Source: CAZWKX01 sp964633975
GTDB taxonomy: Bacteria; Actinomycetota; Acidimicrobiia; Spongiisociales; UBA11373
DNA: 64,000 nt
Assembly: GCA_964633975.1 (NCBI GenBank)
Contig: CAZWKX010000002.1
Coordinates: forward strand, 45,422 to 109,421
Direction: 5' to 3'
In this document: positions 26,617 through 35,635 of the stretch, piece by piece
How the letters are laid out: each line of letters starts with the position of its first letter
How positions within the stretch are numbered: the first letter of the stretch is position 1
Made by a program: the position numbers and the translations under genes
The notes under the pieces: model-generated
Told to the model about the DNA's origin: nothing
Seen by the model: the letters and a program-made list of their open reading frames with translations, nothing else
Databases searched by the model: none

Positions 26617-27795
26617 CTATCCCGCTCCGGCAGCCCTCCGGTTCTCGCCGGGAGGCGGCGCCAGCCAACGGAACAGCACGGGCCCCAAGGTCGATGTGAC
26701 CGCTGCCAACACCACGATGCTCGCCTCGGTGGGGCGATCGATCAGCTCCAGGCGCAAGCCGACCTCGGCGACTGCGATGATGAGGCTGAGTCGCGCCGAC
26801 AGCAGCGCCCCCGCGGCCAGGACCTCCCTCAACGTGTGCCGCCTCAAGAAAAGCACCAGAGCCGGGCCCATCTTCACGAGTAAGGCGACACCTATCAGCG
26901 TCAGCATGCGCCCTACGGCGCCCGGCGCCTGCAGAGCCTCGACATCGAAGTGGATGCCGACGTTGATGAAGAAGATGGGAATCAGGAAGCCGTAAGAGAA
27001 GCCGCTGAGCTGCTGCCCCAACACCCCGCGATTGCGGAACACCATGGCGAACCCCGTGCCGGCGAGGAAGGCACCCAAGATCGTCTCGATCCCGAAGGCG
27101 ATCGACGCCCCCACGAAGACGAGCATCAGCGTCAGAGAGGCCCTCGTCCCCAGCTCCTCCGGATGATCGGTCTCGAAGAGGCGCTCGAACCATTCCGGCT
27201 TCCACCACACCAGACGCCGTATCACCATCAGCGTCACGGTCACGACTGCGAAGAAGGCCGGTATGGCCAGCACGCTGAGCCCGACTCCATGCTCCTCGAC
27301 CAGAGCGAACACGGTCACACCGACCAGGGTGAGCAGATCCGCCAGAAGCGCCGACACCAATATGGCCTGCCCCAGCCGGGTGCTTGCATGGCGGGTGGTA
27401 CGCAGCGTGGGCACGACCAGGCCTACCGACGTCGTGCCGAACACGAACATCATGAAGAGGCCGTAGTCGAGACGATCCGCAGCCACATAGGACATGCCCA
27501 TGGTGAGAGCGAACACCGAAAGGCCGACCAGCAGCAGCCGCAGGCCCCTCCGGCCGAAGATGCGAACGTCGATCTCGAATCCGGCAAGGAACATGAGCAG
27601 CAGGAACCCGAGATCGGCCAGCACGTCGAGGTACTCGGCCGCCTTCACCACATCCGTCACCGGCCCGATGACTAAGCCAAAGGCGATCTCGAGCACCACG
27701 GCGGGCACCCGAACCTTCTCCGCAACGAGGGGAAGCACAAAAGCCGCAGAGATGATGACCAGGAGAGTGACGGCTGCTTGATCGGCGCTATCCAC
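26617..27795 (-). CDS. Cation/proton antiporter (CPA2, Kef-like)
   Basis: 392 residues with 11-13 hydrophobic helices. It begins with ADQAAVTLLVIISAAFVLPL and has family blocks LGFLLLMFLAGFEID, FGTTSVGLVVPTL, ALLADLLTLVGV and FFINVGIHFD. No cytosolic RCK domain is fused; the TrkA/Usp gene immediately upstream probably supplies it. GTG 27795 is nine bases after that gene's stop. Such pairs exchange K+ or Na+ for H+. The C-terminus ends soon after the last helix. Confidence 0.9.
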   Translation of the reverse strand: MDSADQAAVTLLVIISAAFVLPLVAEKVRVPAVVLEIAFGLVIGPVTDVVKAAEYLDVLADLGFLLLMFLAGFEIDVRIFGRRGLRLLLVGLSVFALTMGMSYVAADRLDYGLFMMFVFGTTSVGLVVPTLRTTRHASTRLGQAILVSALLADLLTLVGVTVFALVEEHGVGLSVLAIPAFFAVVTVTLMVIRRLVWWKPEWFERLFETDHPEELGTRASLTLMLVFVGASIAFGIETILGAFLAGTGFAMVFRNRGVLGQQLSGFSYGFLIPIFFINVGIHFDVEALQAPGAVGRMLTLIGVALLVKMGPALVLFLRRHTLREVLAAGALLSARLSLIIAVAEVGLRLELIDRPTEASIVVLAAVTSTLGPVLFRWLAPPPGENRRAAGAG

Positions 27796-27803
27796 AGATG
27801 TTC

Positions 27804-29246
27804 CTAGCGCCGGTAGGGGACCACAACGACCGACGTCTTGAGACGCCGGACGAGATGACCCACGATGCCGGGGGCCAGCGCGGCGGCCCGCCGACGGGGA
27901 GAACCGAGCACGACGATCGTCCCCGGGCGGGCCCACTCCTCGATGACCCGCACCTCGTTGCCCTGCTCTATGACCCGGCGCACATCGACGTTCTGCACCT
28001 CGGCGTCCTCTTGCAGCCGCGCCGCCGCCCGCGTCGCTTCTCCCCGCGCCTCCTCACCTGCGATGAACAGAGGAGGGATGACCCCGATGCCCACAAGCGG
28101 CGCCGACTCGTAGGCCCCGATGTCGATGGCGACCTGCGCGGCAGCCCATCCGGCAGGGCTGTCGCGCGCCGGCACCACTACACGCCTATACGGATGGCTG
28201 CCCCGCGACACAAGCACCGGCACATGCCGTCTGGCCGCAGCACGCAGTAGACGAGCCACCCTCCACCGCCACGCCGGACGGCCCCCGATCGGCGGCGGGA
28301 CCACGATCACTCCCACGTCGTCACCGACATGCCCCGACAGCAGGGCGCGCCAGGGCGAGCCGGCCACGGTCATCATGCGGAGCGGGAGGTCGCCGACCAT
28401 ACTCCCCACTCGTTCCGCCAGCGCCTCAACCCGCCGGTGAGCCACAGCGTCCTTGATATCACCGAGGTCTTGGTGAACCGCCAACAGCCCTTCAGCAGCG
28501 CTGTTGGCGGCCAGATGGATTGCCTCATCGACCGGCCCACCTAGATCGTCCTCTGTTTCGAAGGCCACGGCCACCCATCTGCCGAACTCCGTCGGGAAAC
28601 GTTCGACGCCCGACATAAAGGTGGCCACCACCTCGCCTCGGCCGGCGCCGTCACCCACAACGGTGACCACATCGCCTTCCACCAGCACGGAATCGCCGTG
28701 AGGGATGATGAGCTGCCCATCGCGCAGTATCGCCACCGCCAGCCAGCCCCGCATGTCGATCTGACTCAACGGAATACCACACACCGGCGACCGGGACACG
28801 ACACGGAGGTCCATGCCCTCGGCTCGTCCTCCGGCAAAGCCGGCCGAGAACAGACGGCGCGGCTCCAGCACGGAGATGATGCGCCGCGCCGCCAGTTGAT
28901 CCGGTGACACCGCCGGCACATCCAGGGCGTGGTACTCCTCCAGCTTCTCGGGCCGGCCGGCCCTGGCCACACAGGACACGCCCCTGGCCGCGACGATCCG
29001 GCACAACTGCAGATTCACCTCATCGTCGTCGGCGGCAGCCACGACGGCCGTGGCCCGGCCGAGCCCGGCGGAATCCAGCACTGCCTCTTCGCAGCCCGAA
29101 CCGACAACACTTTCGACCGGACGTATACGCGCCGCCTGTTCGAGCCGGACCGGGTCCGGATCTACGACCGCCACCTCCCAGCGATCACCGAGACGCCCCA
29201 ACAACTCCCGCGACGCGGCGCCGGCACCGACAACGATGACTCGCAT
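27804..29246 (-). CDS. TrkA-N/TrkA-C protein with universal-stress domain
   Basis: 480 residues. A Rossmann TrkA-N domain (1-120; MRVIVVGAGAASRELLGRLG, AVVDPDPVRLEQ), a TrkA-C domain (about 140-215; GWLAVAILRDGQLIIPHGDS, then EGDVVTVVG) and a C-terminal part (about 225-480) with two Usp-like folds, the last with RRVVVPARDSPAGWAAAQVA and TIVVLGSPRRRAA. It is probably the nucleotide-sensing gate of the antiporter encoded nine bases downstream. The two genes are an operon. Confidence 0.88.
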   Translation of the reverse strand: MRVIVVGAGAASRELLGRLGDRWEVAVVDPDPVRLEQAARIRPVESVVGSGCEEAVLDSAGLGRATAVVAAADDDEVNLQLCRIVAARGVSCVARAGRPEKLEEYHALDVPAVSPDQLAARRIISVLEPRRLFSAGFAGGRAEGMDLRVVSRSPVCGIPLSQIDMRGWLAVAILRDGQLIIPHGDSVLVEGDVVTVVGDGAGRGEVVATFMSGVERFPTEFGRWVAVAFETEDDLGGPVDEAIHLAANSAAEGLLAVHQDLGDIKDAVAHRRVEALAERVGSMVGDLPLRMMTVAGSPWRALLSGHVGDDVGVIVVPPPIGGRPAWRWRVARLLRAAARRHVPVLVSRGSHPYRRVVVPARDSPAGWAAAQVAIDIGAYESAPLVGIGVIPPLFIAGEEARGEATRAAARLQEDAEVQNVDVRRVIEQGNEVRVIEEWARPGTIVVLGSPRRRAAALAPGIVGHLVRRLKTSVVVVPYRR

Positions 29247-29459
29247 ACGAATCCTTCCGCACGGCCATTATGGCGATCGGCGCCGCCGCCGTCGCCTCTG
29301 CTCGCGACCTCACCAAGGCCGCGGCTGCCCGAACCACCACCTAGGAACCCCTGCGCCGGTCATGCCAAAGAGGTACCTCGGTGGAGCACTCGGGAAGCCG
29401 TGCAGGAGGCGGGCTTGCCGCGGCTCCGCTCCGCCGACCTGGAGTATCGGAGCGTCCCG

Positions 29460-30332
29460 TCAGCTCGTCTTGGAGCCCCGCGCCGAAGCGACACGAGCCT
29501 CCGCGATCTGGAGGTAGGCCGGCTCCACGTCGTAGCCGACGAAGTGCCTACCGCTCTCCACCGCCGCCACCGCGGTCGATCCCGATCCCATAAAAGGATC
29601 AAGGACAAGATCGCCCTTGAACGTGTACAGCTCGATGAGGCGCCGGGGAAGCTCGACGGGGAACGGGGCGGGGTGGCCGATGCGGCGCGCCGACGCCGGT
29701 GGAATGTTCCACACCGACACCGTCGACTCGAGAAACCCCTCGCGCGAAATGGTGTCCTCGCCGGTCCGGGTCCTGCGGAACGAGCCCTTGCTCGCCACCA
29801 CAACGTACTCGTGCACATCGCGCAGGGTCGGGTTCCTGGCCGATCGCCACGAGCCCCAGGCGCACGATCCGCCGGCCCCCTGGGCCTTCTGCCACACGAT
29901 CTCTCCACGCAGGAAGAACCCCGCCTCTTCCAGCAGGGCCGCCACCCGATGGTTGAGAGCCAGATACGGCCGCCTTCCCAGATTGGCCACGTTCACCGCG
30001 ACGCGGCCGCCCGGCTCTAGAACCCGGTGAGTCTCGGCCAAGACGCGGCGCAGCAGATCCAGGTACTCCCCGAGGCTGAGATCCCCGTCGTACTCTTTGC
30101 CCACGTTGTACGGCGGCGAGGTGACCATGAGCGCAACACAATCGTCGGAGATCTCCTCCATGGTTTCCGACGACTTGCAGAAGAACCTATCGATCACACC
30201 GGCGGGCGGAGCCGCGGCAGCTCCGTCCTCTGCAATGCTCGGCAGCGTCGCCACCATGCGGCGGCGATAGAACGCCGAGGAATCGTGATTCTCTCGCTTG
30301 CCGGCGCCAAAAGACGCCGTCTCCGTCGCCAC
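29460..30332 (-). CDS. Orphan site-specific DNA methyltransferase, beta class
   Basis: 290 residues. Motif IV TSPPYNVGKEYD (N4-cytosine/N6-adenine type) comes first and motif I LDPFMGSGSTAVAAVESGRHFVGYD comes last (key residues FMGSGST), the beta-class order. The middle has GEIVWQKAQGAGG and EYVVVASKG. No restriction endonuclease or specificity gene is next to it, so it is probably a regulatory or protective orphan. GTG 30332 behind GGAGG gives a normal N-terminus; longer frames are unsupported. The recognition site is unknown. Confidence 0.9.
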   Translation of the reverse strand: MATETASFGAGKRENHDSSAFYRRRMVATLPSIAEDGAAAAPPAGVIDRFFCKSSETMEEISDDCVALMVTSPPYNVGKEYDGDLSLGEYLDLLRRVLAETHRVLEPGGRVAVNVANLGRRPYLALNHRVAALLEEAGFFLRGEIVWQKAQGAGGSCAWGSWRSARNPTLRDVHEYVVVASKGSFRRTRTGEDTISREGFLESTVSVWNIPPASARRIGHPAPFPVELPRRLIELYTFKGDLVLDPFMGSGSTAVAAVESGRHFVGYDVEPAYLQIAEARVASARGSKTS

Positions 30333-30399
30333 TTTCGGTGTACCTCCGGCCGACCACCGTAGCCGACTTATCCACAGGAGACGCGGATATTCGCGACCC

Positions 30400-30963
30400 T
30401 CAGCCAACCCCGGCGTTCCCCGAGCCGCCATCTGCGACAGCCCGGCGGAGCCTCCCCGACACGAGTTGCCATCCCGCCTTGGCCCAAGCCAACCCCTCAC
30501 GAAGCCAAGCCAGCACCCAGCGCCGCCTGGTAGCCTCTCCGCGCCCCCGAACCGGGTCCCCGTCCACGCTCACGCCGACCCTCCGAAACAGCCAAACAGC
30601 TCTCGGAACGTGGAACCGGTCGCTGACGACCCGCGTCGCGGCCCAGGCATGTTGCCGCGCCAGAGCACTCACCGCCACAGCCTGCTCCAGGGTGTTGTGA
30701 GACAGGCCCTCTTCGATTATCCGCCGCCGCGGGACTCCCGATTCCTCGGCGATGGCGGCCATCACCGATGCCTCACAGAACCCGGACCGTCCCACTCCTC
30801 CGGCAACGACGAGCCATTCGGCGTTCGTCCGCCGGAACACCGAGATGCCGTGCTGCATCCTCCTACGCACCGCAGGGCTGGGCTCACCGGAGGCGAAGAC
30901 CTCGGCACCGAGCACGATGACCGCGTCGCAAGTCCCCGCGGAGCTGTCGACTGGTTGGGCCAT
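30400..30963 (-). CDS. YdcF/SanA-like DUF218 protein
   Basis: 187 residues, soluble or peripheral, no signal peptide. The DUF218 core is AVIVLGAEVFASGEPSPAV, VVAGGVG, SGVPRRRIIEEGLSHNTLEQ and RVVSDRFHVPRAVWLFRRVG (strand-turn motifs with conserved acidic and His residues). Homologues are SanA, ElyC and YdcF of the cell envelope; biochemical role is unclear. The adjacent 57-residue zinc-ribbon gene lies 60 bases upstream on the same strand. Confidence 0.85.
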   Translation of the reverse strand: MAQPVDSSAGTCDAVIVLGAEVFASGEPSPAVRRRMQHGISVFRRTNAEWLVVAGGVGRSGFCEASVMAAIAEESGVPRRRIIEEGLSHNTLEQAVAVSALARQHAWAATRVVSDRFHVPRAVWLFRRVGVSVDGDPVRGRGEATRRRWVLAWLREGLAWAKAGWQLVSGRLRRAVADGGSGNAGVG

Positions 30964-31023
30964 GGCGAGGAGAGCATACGCGCCTCACCGTGGCGGCGAC
31001 ATCGCCCGACCGAACCCATCCGA

Positions 31024-31197
31024 TCAGCCGGCGACTGCCCCCTCGGGCACTTCCTGCCCGGCTACAGGTGTCTCCACCCGGGCATCCTGGACGATGGAGA
31101 TGATCTCCTCCCAGTCCCGGGTCAGCGCGCATTTCCCGCAGTAGAACTCGTTGCCGCGGGTCACCACCGCTGCGGCGCCACAACGCACGCACACCAT
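31024..31197 (-). CDS. Small zinc-ribbon protein, 57 residues
   Basis: The ATG at 31197 is preceded by AGGAG. The peptide starts MVCVRCGAAAVVTRGNEFYC, then GKC, giving two CxxC knuckles (C-V-R-C and C-G-K-C) 13 residues apart, then an acidic helix (LTRDWEEIISIVQDAR) and a short Pro/Gly/Val-rich tail. The compact treble-clef/zinc-ribbon pattern and good ribosome site support a real gene. It lies 27 bases downstream of the Fe-S oxidoreductase gene in the same direction, so it may be its last cistron. Function unknown. Confidence 0.7.
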   Translation of the reverse strand: MVCVRCGAAAVVTRGNEFYCGKCALTRDWEEIISIVQDARVETPVAGQEVPEGAVAG

Positions 31198-31224
31198 CGG
31201 ATCGCTCCTGTCTTCGACAAGAGT

Positions 31225-33381
31225 TCATCGGCTCCGAGCAGAGCCTCCTTGACCCTCCACCATCCGCTCCGACAGCACGACGGCGATGTCCTTGACGGCC
31301 ACGTCGGCACCAAGGTCCTTCACCCCGTCGTCGAGCATCACGTGGCAGAACGGGCAGGCGGTCGCGATCTCGGCGGCGCCGGTGGCAATCGCCTCCTCGG
31401 CGCGTTCCACGTTGATCCGCTTCCCGGTGCGCTCCTCCATCCACATACGCGCCCCGCCTGCTCCACAGCAAAAGCCGCCCTTGCCGCTCCTCGCCATCTC
31501 GACGACTTCTCCCACGGCCTCGAGCACCTGTCTAGGAGCAGCAATCACGTCGTTGTGACGGGCGAGATAGCACGGATCGTGGAAGGTGACGCTGCCGCCG
31601 CCGCCCTGGGTACTCAGAAGGCCTTCCCGAAGCAGCCGCGCCAGCAGCTCACTGTGATGCAGCACCTGGTAGTTGCCGCCGAACTGCGGGTACTCGTGGG
31701 CCAGGGTGTTGAAGCAGTGCGGGCACTGGGTCACGATCTTCTCCACGCCCAAGTCGTTCAGCGTGCGGATGTTGGCCAGAGCGAGCTGCTGAAAGACATA
31801 CTCGTTGCCGGCTCTGCGAGCCGGGTCACCCGTGCACAGCTCGGCCGAGCCGAGGATGGCAAAGTCGACACCGGCCTCATGAAGTAGCTTCGCCGTGGCC
31901 AAGGTCACTCTCCGGTTTCTGTCATCGAACGAGCCGGCACACCCCACCCAATACAGGTACTCAGCCGTGACACCCGGTTCCCCGAGCACCTTCACCTCGA
32001 AGTCGAGCTGCTTCGTCCACGCCGCCCTGTCCCGCTGGCTCATGCCGTAGGGATTGGATGAGTTCTCCATGCGTATGAACGTGGCGCCCAGCTCACCGGG
32101 GAAGTCGGTCTCCATGAGGGTGAGATGGCGGCGCATGTCGAGGATCTTGTCGAGCACCTCGATATCCACCGGGCACGCCTCGTCGCAGGCCCCGCAGGTG
32201 GTGCACCACCACAGCTCGTCCGACGTGACCCGCTCGAACACGGAGTCAGACGTCACGACGATGGCCGGGTCCACACCCACGGGGGGCGACACCACCGGAG
32301 TGCCGGAGGCTGCGGCCACCTCTCCCAGCTTCAGCACGATCTCACGCGGATCCAGCGACTTCCCGGTGCGGTTCGCCGGGCATACAGAGGTGCAGCGCCC
32401 ACAGACCGTGCAGGCATCGGTGTCGAATAGCTGCTTCCAGGTGAAATCGCTGACCCGCGCCGCTCCAACGGTTTCGATATCCGTTGCCTCGACCAGATTC
32501 GGCATCTCCCGCATCGCCCCGGAGGGCCGCGCCCGAGGCGCCAGGGTCATGTTCGCCGGCGAAGTGACCATGTGCCGCAGCTTTGTGGTCGGCAGCATCA
32601 CCAGGAAGACGGCCGCCAAGACGGCATGCGTCACCCACAGGATCCGGTGTGCTTGCGTCGCCCACGAACCGGTGAAGAGCCCGGCAAGCCAGTAGCCGGC
32701 GAACGACCACACCTCATAATCGGGCCGGCCCTGGTAGCCGATGCGGGCCGCCTCGGTCAACAGGCCGGTGAACCCGACCAGCCCCAACACGAGCAGAATC
32801 CAGGCATCCTCAGGTCCCGTCTTGGTACGGATCCGATCAGGAGGGAACAGGTAGCGCCGCAGCGCCGCCAACACGATTCCGGCGAGGAAGACGATGCTCG
32901 CGCCGTCGAGCGCGGCCGAGTAGCCCTGGTAAACCCGGCCCTCCAAGAACTTGAGGTTCGCCGGCAGCAGATGATCGACCTCGAGCGTCACCGTGCCGAG
33001 GAAGAGCAGGGCGAACCCGTAGTAGATCATCGAGTGCACGAGCCCGGCAGCACGCTCCGCGAGCACGCTCTTCATCGAGACACCACGAAGGAACCCGGCG
33101 ATTCGCCGCCGCCACAGCCCTCGCCGCTCCTCGGGCCCGCCCCGCTGCCAGTTCTTCGCCCGCACCGCAAAGAGATAGGCGACGAGACCGAGAACCGCGG
33201 CGGCGCCAACATAGAAGAGCGCCACAACTGCGGCAGGCAGGTTGCCGAAAATCCGGCGCCCCACTTGCGGATCGGCTTCCTCCGGCAGCGTGCCCAGCCA
33301 CCAGAGCAGGAGCGTCGCCCCGGGAAGAAGGACGACCAGACCGAACAGCAACCCGCTCACCGAGAAGCGACGACGTGACAA
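31225..33381 (-). CDS. Membrane-bound Fe-S oxidoreductase, HdrD/GlpC-like with CCG domains
   Basis: 718 residues. About five or six N-terminal transmembrane helices (1-270) resemble the nitrate-reductase gamma/HdrE heme-b subunit. A two-cluster ferredoxin domain follows (about 315-425): CTVCGRCTSVCPANRTG and CTTCGACDEACPVDIEV. Two CCG (Cys-Cys-Gly) domains end the protein, with YWVGCAGSFDDRNRRV, TQCPHCFNTLAHEYP, DPCYLARHND, FCCGAGGARMWMEE and ACPFCHVMLDDG. Relatives pass electrons between quinones and ETF or thiol-type carriers. The TTG at 33381 has GGAGG upstream. An acyl-CoA dehydrogenase gene lies 9 kb away and may use the same electrons, but this is inference. Confidence 0.9.
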   Translation of the reverse strand: MSRRRFSVSGLLFGLVVLLPGATLLLWWLGTLPEEADPQVGRRIFGNLPAAVVALFYVGAAAVLGLVAYLFAVRAKNWQRGGPEERRGLWRRRIAGFLRGVSMKSVLAERAAGLVHSMIYYGFALLFLGTVTLEVDHLLPANLKFLEGRVYQGYSAALDGASIVFLAGIVLAALRRYLFPPDRIRTKTGPEDAWILLVLGLVGFTGLLTEAARIGYQGRPDYEVWSFAGYWLAGLFTGSWATQAHRILWVTHAVLAAVFLVMLPTTKLRHMVTSPANMTLAPRARPSGAMREMPNLVEATDIETVGAARVSDFTWKQLFDTDACTVCGRCTSVCPANRTGKSLDPREIVLKLGEVAAASGTPVVSPPVGVDPAIVVTSDSVFERVTSDELWWCTTCGACDEACPVDIEVLDKILDMRRHLTLMETDFPGELGATFIRMENSSNPYGMSQRDRAAWTKQLDFEVKVLGEPGVTAEYLYWVGCAGSFDDRNRRVTLATAKLLHEAGVDFAILGSAELCTGDPARRAGNEYVFQQLALANIRTLNDLGVEKIVTQCPHCFNTLAHEYPQFGGNYQVLHHSELLARLLREGLLSTQGGGGSVTFHDPCYLARHNDVIAAPRQVLEAVGEVVEMARSGKGGFCCGAGGARMWMEERTGKRINVERAEEAIATGAAEIATACPFCHVMLDDGVKDLGADVAVKDIAVVLSERMVEGQGGSARSR

Positions 33382-33477
33382 GCTCTGCCTCCAACCCGAA
33401 TCCCGCCGAGTCTACGGGTGGCCTCGACTCGAACGCTCAAGGCGCCGCGAACCGTCGCGGCGCCTGCGTCCAGATGC

Positions 33478-34194
33478 TCAGATGCCGAGTTCGGCCCTCA
33501 GCTCATCGAGCTTCGCATCGGCTTGTGCCAAGGAGACTGCTTCACGCAGCTCCAATTCAGCGCCCTCCGGCGTCGCCTCACGCAGCTCAGCTCTCGCCAT
33601 GGCCTCGGCCTTGCGCTTCTCGATCTTGTCCTCGACCCTCTCGAGACTCACGGCCTCATCGTCGAAGGTCACCGTCAGCGACTCCATGGCTTTGTTGACC
33701 GACTCCTGCATCTTTGCCTGCTGCAGCGAGCCGACCAGCTCCATCCGCTTGGCCGCCAGCTCCTGGAGCCTCATGGCGTTCTGCTGGACCGCCTTTTTGG
33801 CATCCTCCGCCTGCACCACGGCGGTCTCGTACTGGCCCTTGAGCGAGTTCAGGTTGTTCTCGGCCGCTTGCAGCCGCATGGCGACGCTCTGCGCCGTTCG
33901 CGTCCACTTGTCGGCGCCCGGAGCATCTCCGGCGCCCGTGGCTTCCTGTGCCTTCAGCAGTGCCTGCTTCGCCAGCTCGCGAGCCTCACCGGCATCATCG
34001 GCCGACCTTCCGATCTTGCTCTCCAGTTGAGTCCGGTGAGCCACCACCTTGGCCGCCTGGTTACGCAGCTCCTGGTCGCGCTTGCGCGCCTCCTGAATGG
34101 CCTGCTCGATCTCGATCTCGGGATCCATCATGTCCTCTGCCTTGCGGCGGAAGAGGGCCCTGATGTAGCCCCAGAGTCGCTTCAAGAAACCCAT
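33478..34194 (-). CDS. pspA: PspA/IM30 family protein
   Basis: 238 residues, almost entirely coiled coil. The start MGFLKRLWGYIRALFRRKAE is an amphipathic helix as in PspA, then DPEIEIEQAIQEARKRDQEL and a long Ala/Lys/Glu-rich helix bundle. PspA/IM30 polymerises on membranes to keep the proton barrier under envelope stress. The TPM-like gene lies 58 bases upstream on the same strand, a common actinobacterial pair. Confidence 0.93.
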   Translation of the reverse strand: MGFLKRLWGYIRALFRRKAEDMMDPEIEIEQAIQEARKRDQELRNQAAKVVAHRTQLESKIGRSADDAGEARELAKQALLKAQEATGAGDAPGADKWTRTAQSVAMRLQAAENNLNSLKGQYETAVVQAEDAKKAVQQNAMRLQELAAKRMELVGSLQQAKMQESVNKAMESLTVTFDDEAVSLERVEDKIEKRKAEAMARAELREATPEGAELELREAVSLAQADAKLDELRAELGI

Positions 34195-34252
34195 ATCGGT
34201 CCTTCTCCTCGGGGTCGATTCATCATAGGGGGAAGCTCAACGTCAATGCCGG

Positions 34253-35560
34253 TCAGCGGCGACGGCGGCGGCTGCGCCCGGAACGGCCACGCCCGCTGCG
34301 ACTCTGCGAACTTGGCAGCGTCGGCAAAACAGCTTGGCTTCTCTGCCGGCTCGGCACCGACCGCACAGCACCACCCGATCCCCCCCAGTTGTAGGAGCGG
34401 GCCTGACCCATGCCGCCGACCACCACCGAGAACACGTCGAGCCAATCGAAGCCGCCGCCCCCGTACGAGCGGGGAGCGGTCGGTGCCGGCACCCGGCGAC
34501 CGCTCACCTCGATCATCCGCGGCTCCGGTTCCTGACCGCGGCGCAGCTTCTCGGCATCAGATTCACAGACCCGTACCGTCCTCTTGCCCGCTGAAGTCTC
34601 GATCTGGGCATCCTCAAACGGGCCTCGATGGGTCGGATCGAAGAAACAGGCGTGCCGCTCCTCCTTCTCGGGTTTGGACGGCACCGGCTTCCCCCCGGCA
34701 ATGGACGCCGCCGCGTCGAGCTGCCAGCGCGCCTCGTCCAGCCGATCGGACAAGTCCTCCAGCCGGCGCAGATCGGTGGCTTCGCTGAAGCTCTCCTCGG
34801 CTTCGGTGTAGGTCCTCCCGGCTTCCTCCAAGTACCGATTGTCCTCTTTCGACGCGGACGCCGAAACAAGATCCGAGATCTCGAGAATCACGTTGGCCAT
34901 GGCGTCCAACTGCTCCTTGATCTCCTGCCGGGCCTCATCGATGGCTCTAGCCTGGGACCTGTCCGCCGACTTCTTCTGCCTACGCACCGCCCAAACGGCA
35001 AGCAGAACCAGCGCAGCCACAACAACAACGAGAATGACCAATCCCATCTTGCTGCCCCCCGACGAAACATCAGAGCCCGTGGTCCCGGCCTCCGTCGGGA
35101 CTGTGCTCACCGCTACGCCGGTGAGCACAGCGACGACGGCCTCCACGTAGGCTTCGTCCCCCTCACCCGGAGGCGCGGCCTCGCTGGCGGCAAACCCAGC
35201 GTCCAGGGCGGCCTGCCGTGTCTCCGCCGAGAACTCGAAGCTGTCAATGGCCTCGTCGGAGTCCGAAAGCACCAGCACCGTGCCCTCGTCGAAGTTGTCC
35301 ATCACGGCGGCGGCAAACGTGGCAGCGCCGCCGGCTGGATCTTCATCAAGGAGCACGACAAAGAACCGCAGTCCTTCGTTGGCGGCATGGCTGACCGCGT
35401 TTGAGATCCGACCGGCATCAGCGCCAAGGCCCGGCTCGATGTAATAGCCGCTGGCTCGCACCTCGTCCGCCACTTGGTCGGGGGTCTGCGCGTGGGCGGG
35501 CACCCCGACGGCGAGTAGCACGAGCACCAGCGACATGAGAGTGATGAAGCGCCGCGTCAT
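34253..35560 (-). CDS. Secreted/membrane TPM-like protein paired with PspA
   Basis: 435 residues. A signal peptide (about 1-25) is followed by an extracytoplasmic domain (about 28-155; FFVVLLDEDPAGGAATFAAA, VLVLSDSDEAID) of the TPM/DUF6676 kind, an exported Gly/Ser linker, one transmembrane helix (MGLVILVVVVAALVLLAVWA), then a cytoplasmic part: coiled coil (about 205-280), a Cys/His segment (ACFFDPTHRGPFED) and a Gly/Ser/Arg-rich tail. The tail is disordered and very basic. The membrane partner next to PspA suggests it recruits PspA. ATG 35560 preferred over TTG 35569. Confidence 0.75.
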   Translation of the reverse strand: MTRRFITLMSLVLVLLAVGVPAHAQTPDQVADEVRASGYYIEPGLGADAGRISNAVSHAANEGLRFFVVLLDEDPAGGAATFAAAVMDNFDEGTVLVLSDSDEAIDSFEFSAETRQAALDAGFAASEAAPPGEGDEAYVEAVVAVLTGVAVSTVPTEAGTTGSDVSSGGSKMGLVILVVVVAALVLLAVWAVRRQKKSADRSQARAIDEARQEIKEQLDAMANVILEISDLVSASASKEDNRYLEEAGRTYTEAEESFSEATDLRRLEDLSDRLDEARWQLDAAASIAGGKPVPSKPEKEERHACFFDPTHRGPFEDAQIETSAGKRTVRVCESDAEKLRRGQEPEPRMIEVSGRRVPAPTAPRSYGGGGFDWLDVFSVVVGGMGQARSYNWGGSGGAVRSVPSRQRSQAVLPTLPSSQSRSGRGRSGRSRRRRR

Positions 35561-35635
35561 GGCGTCCAACTCTAGATGGGGGCTGGCGACGACTGCCGGT
35601 CAAGAAACCGTGCCCCAAATGACGATAGGGGATGT

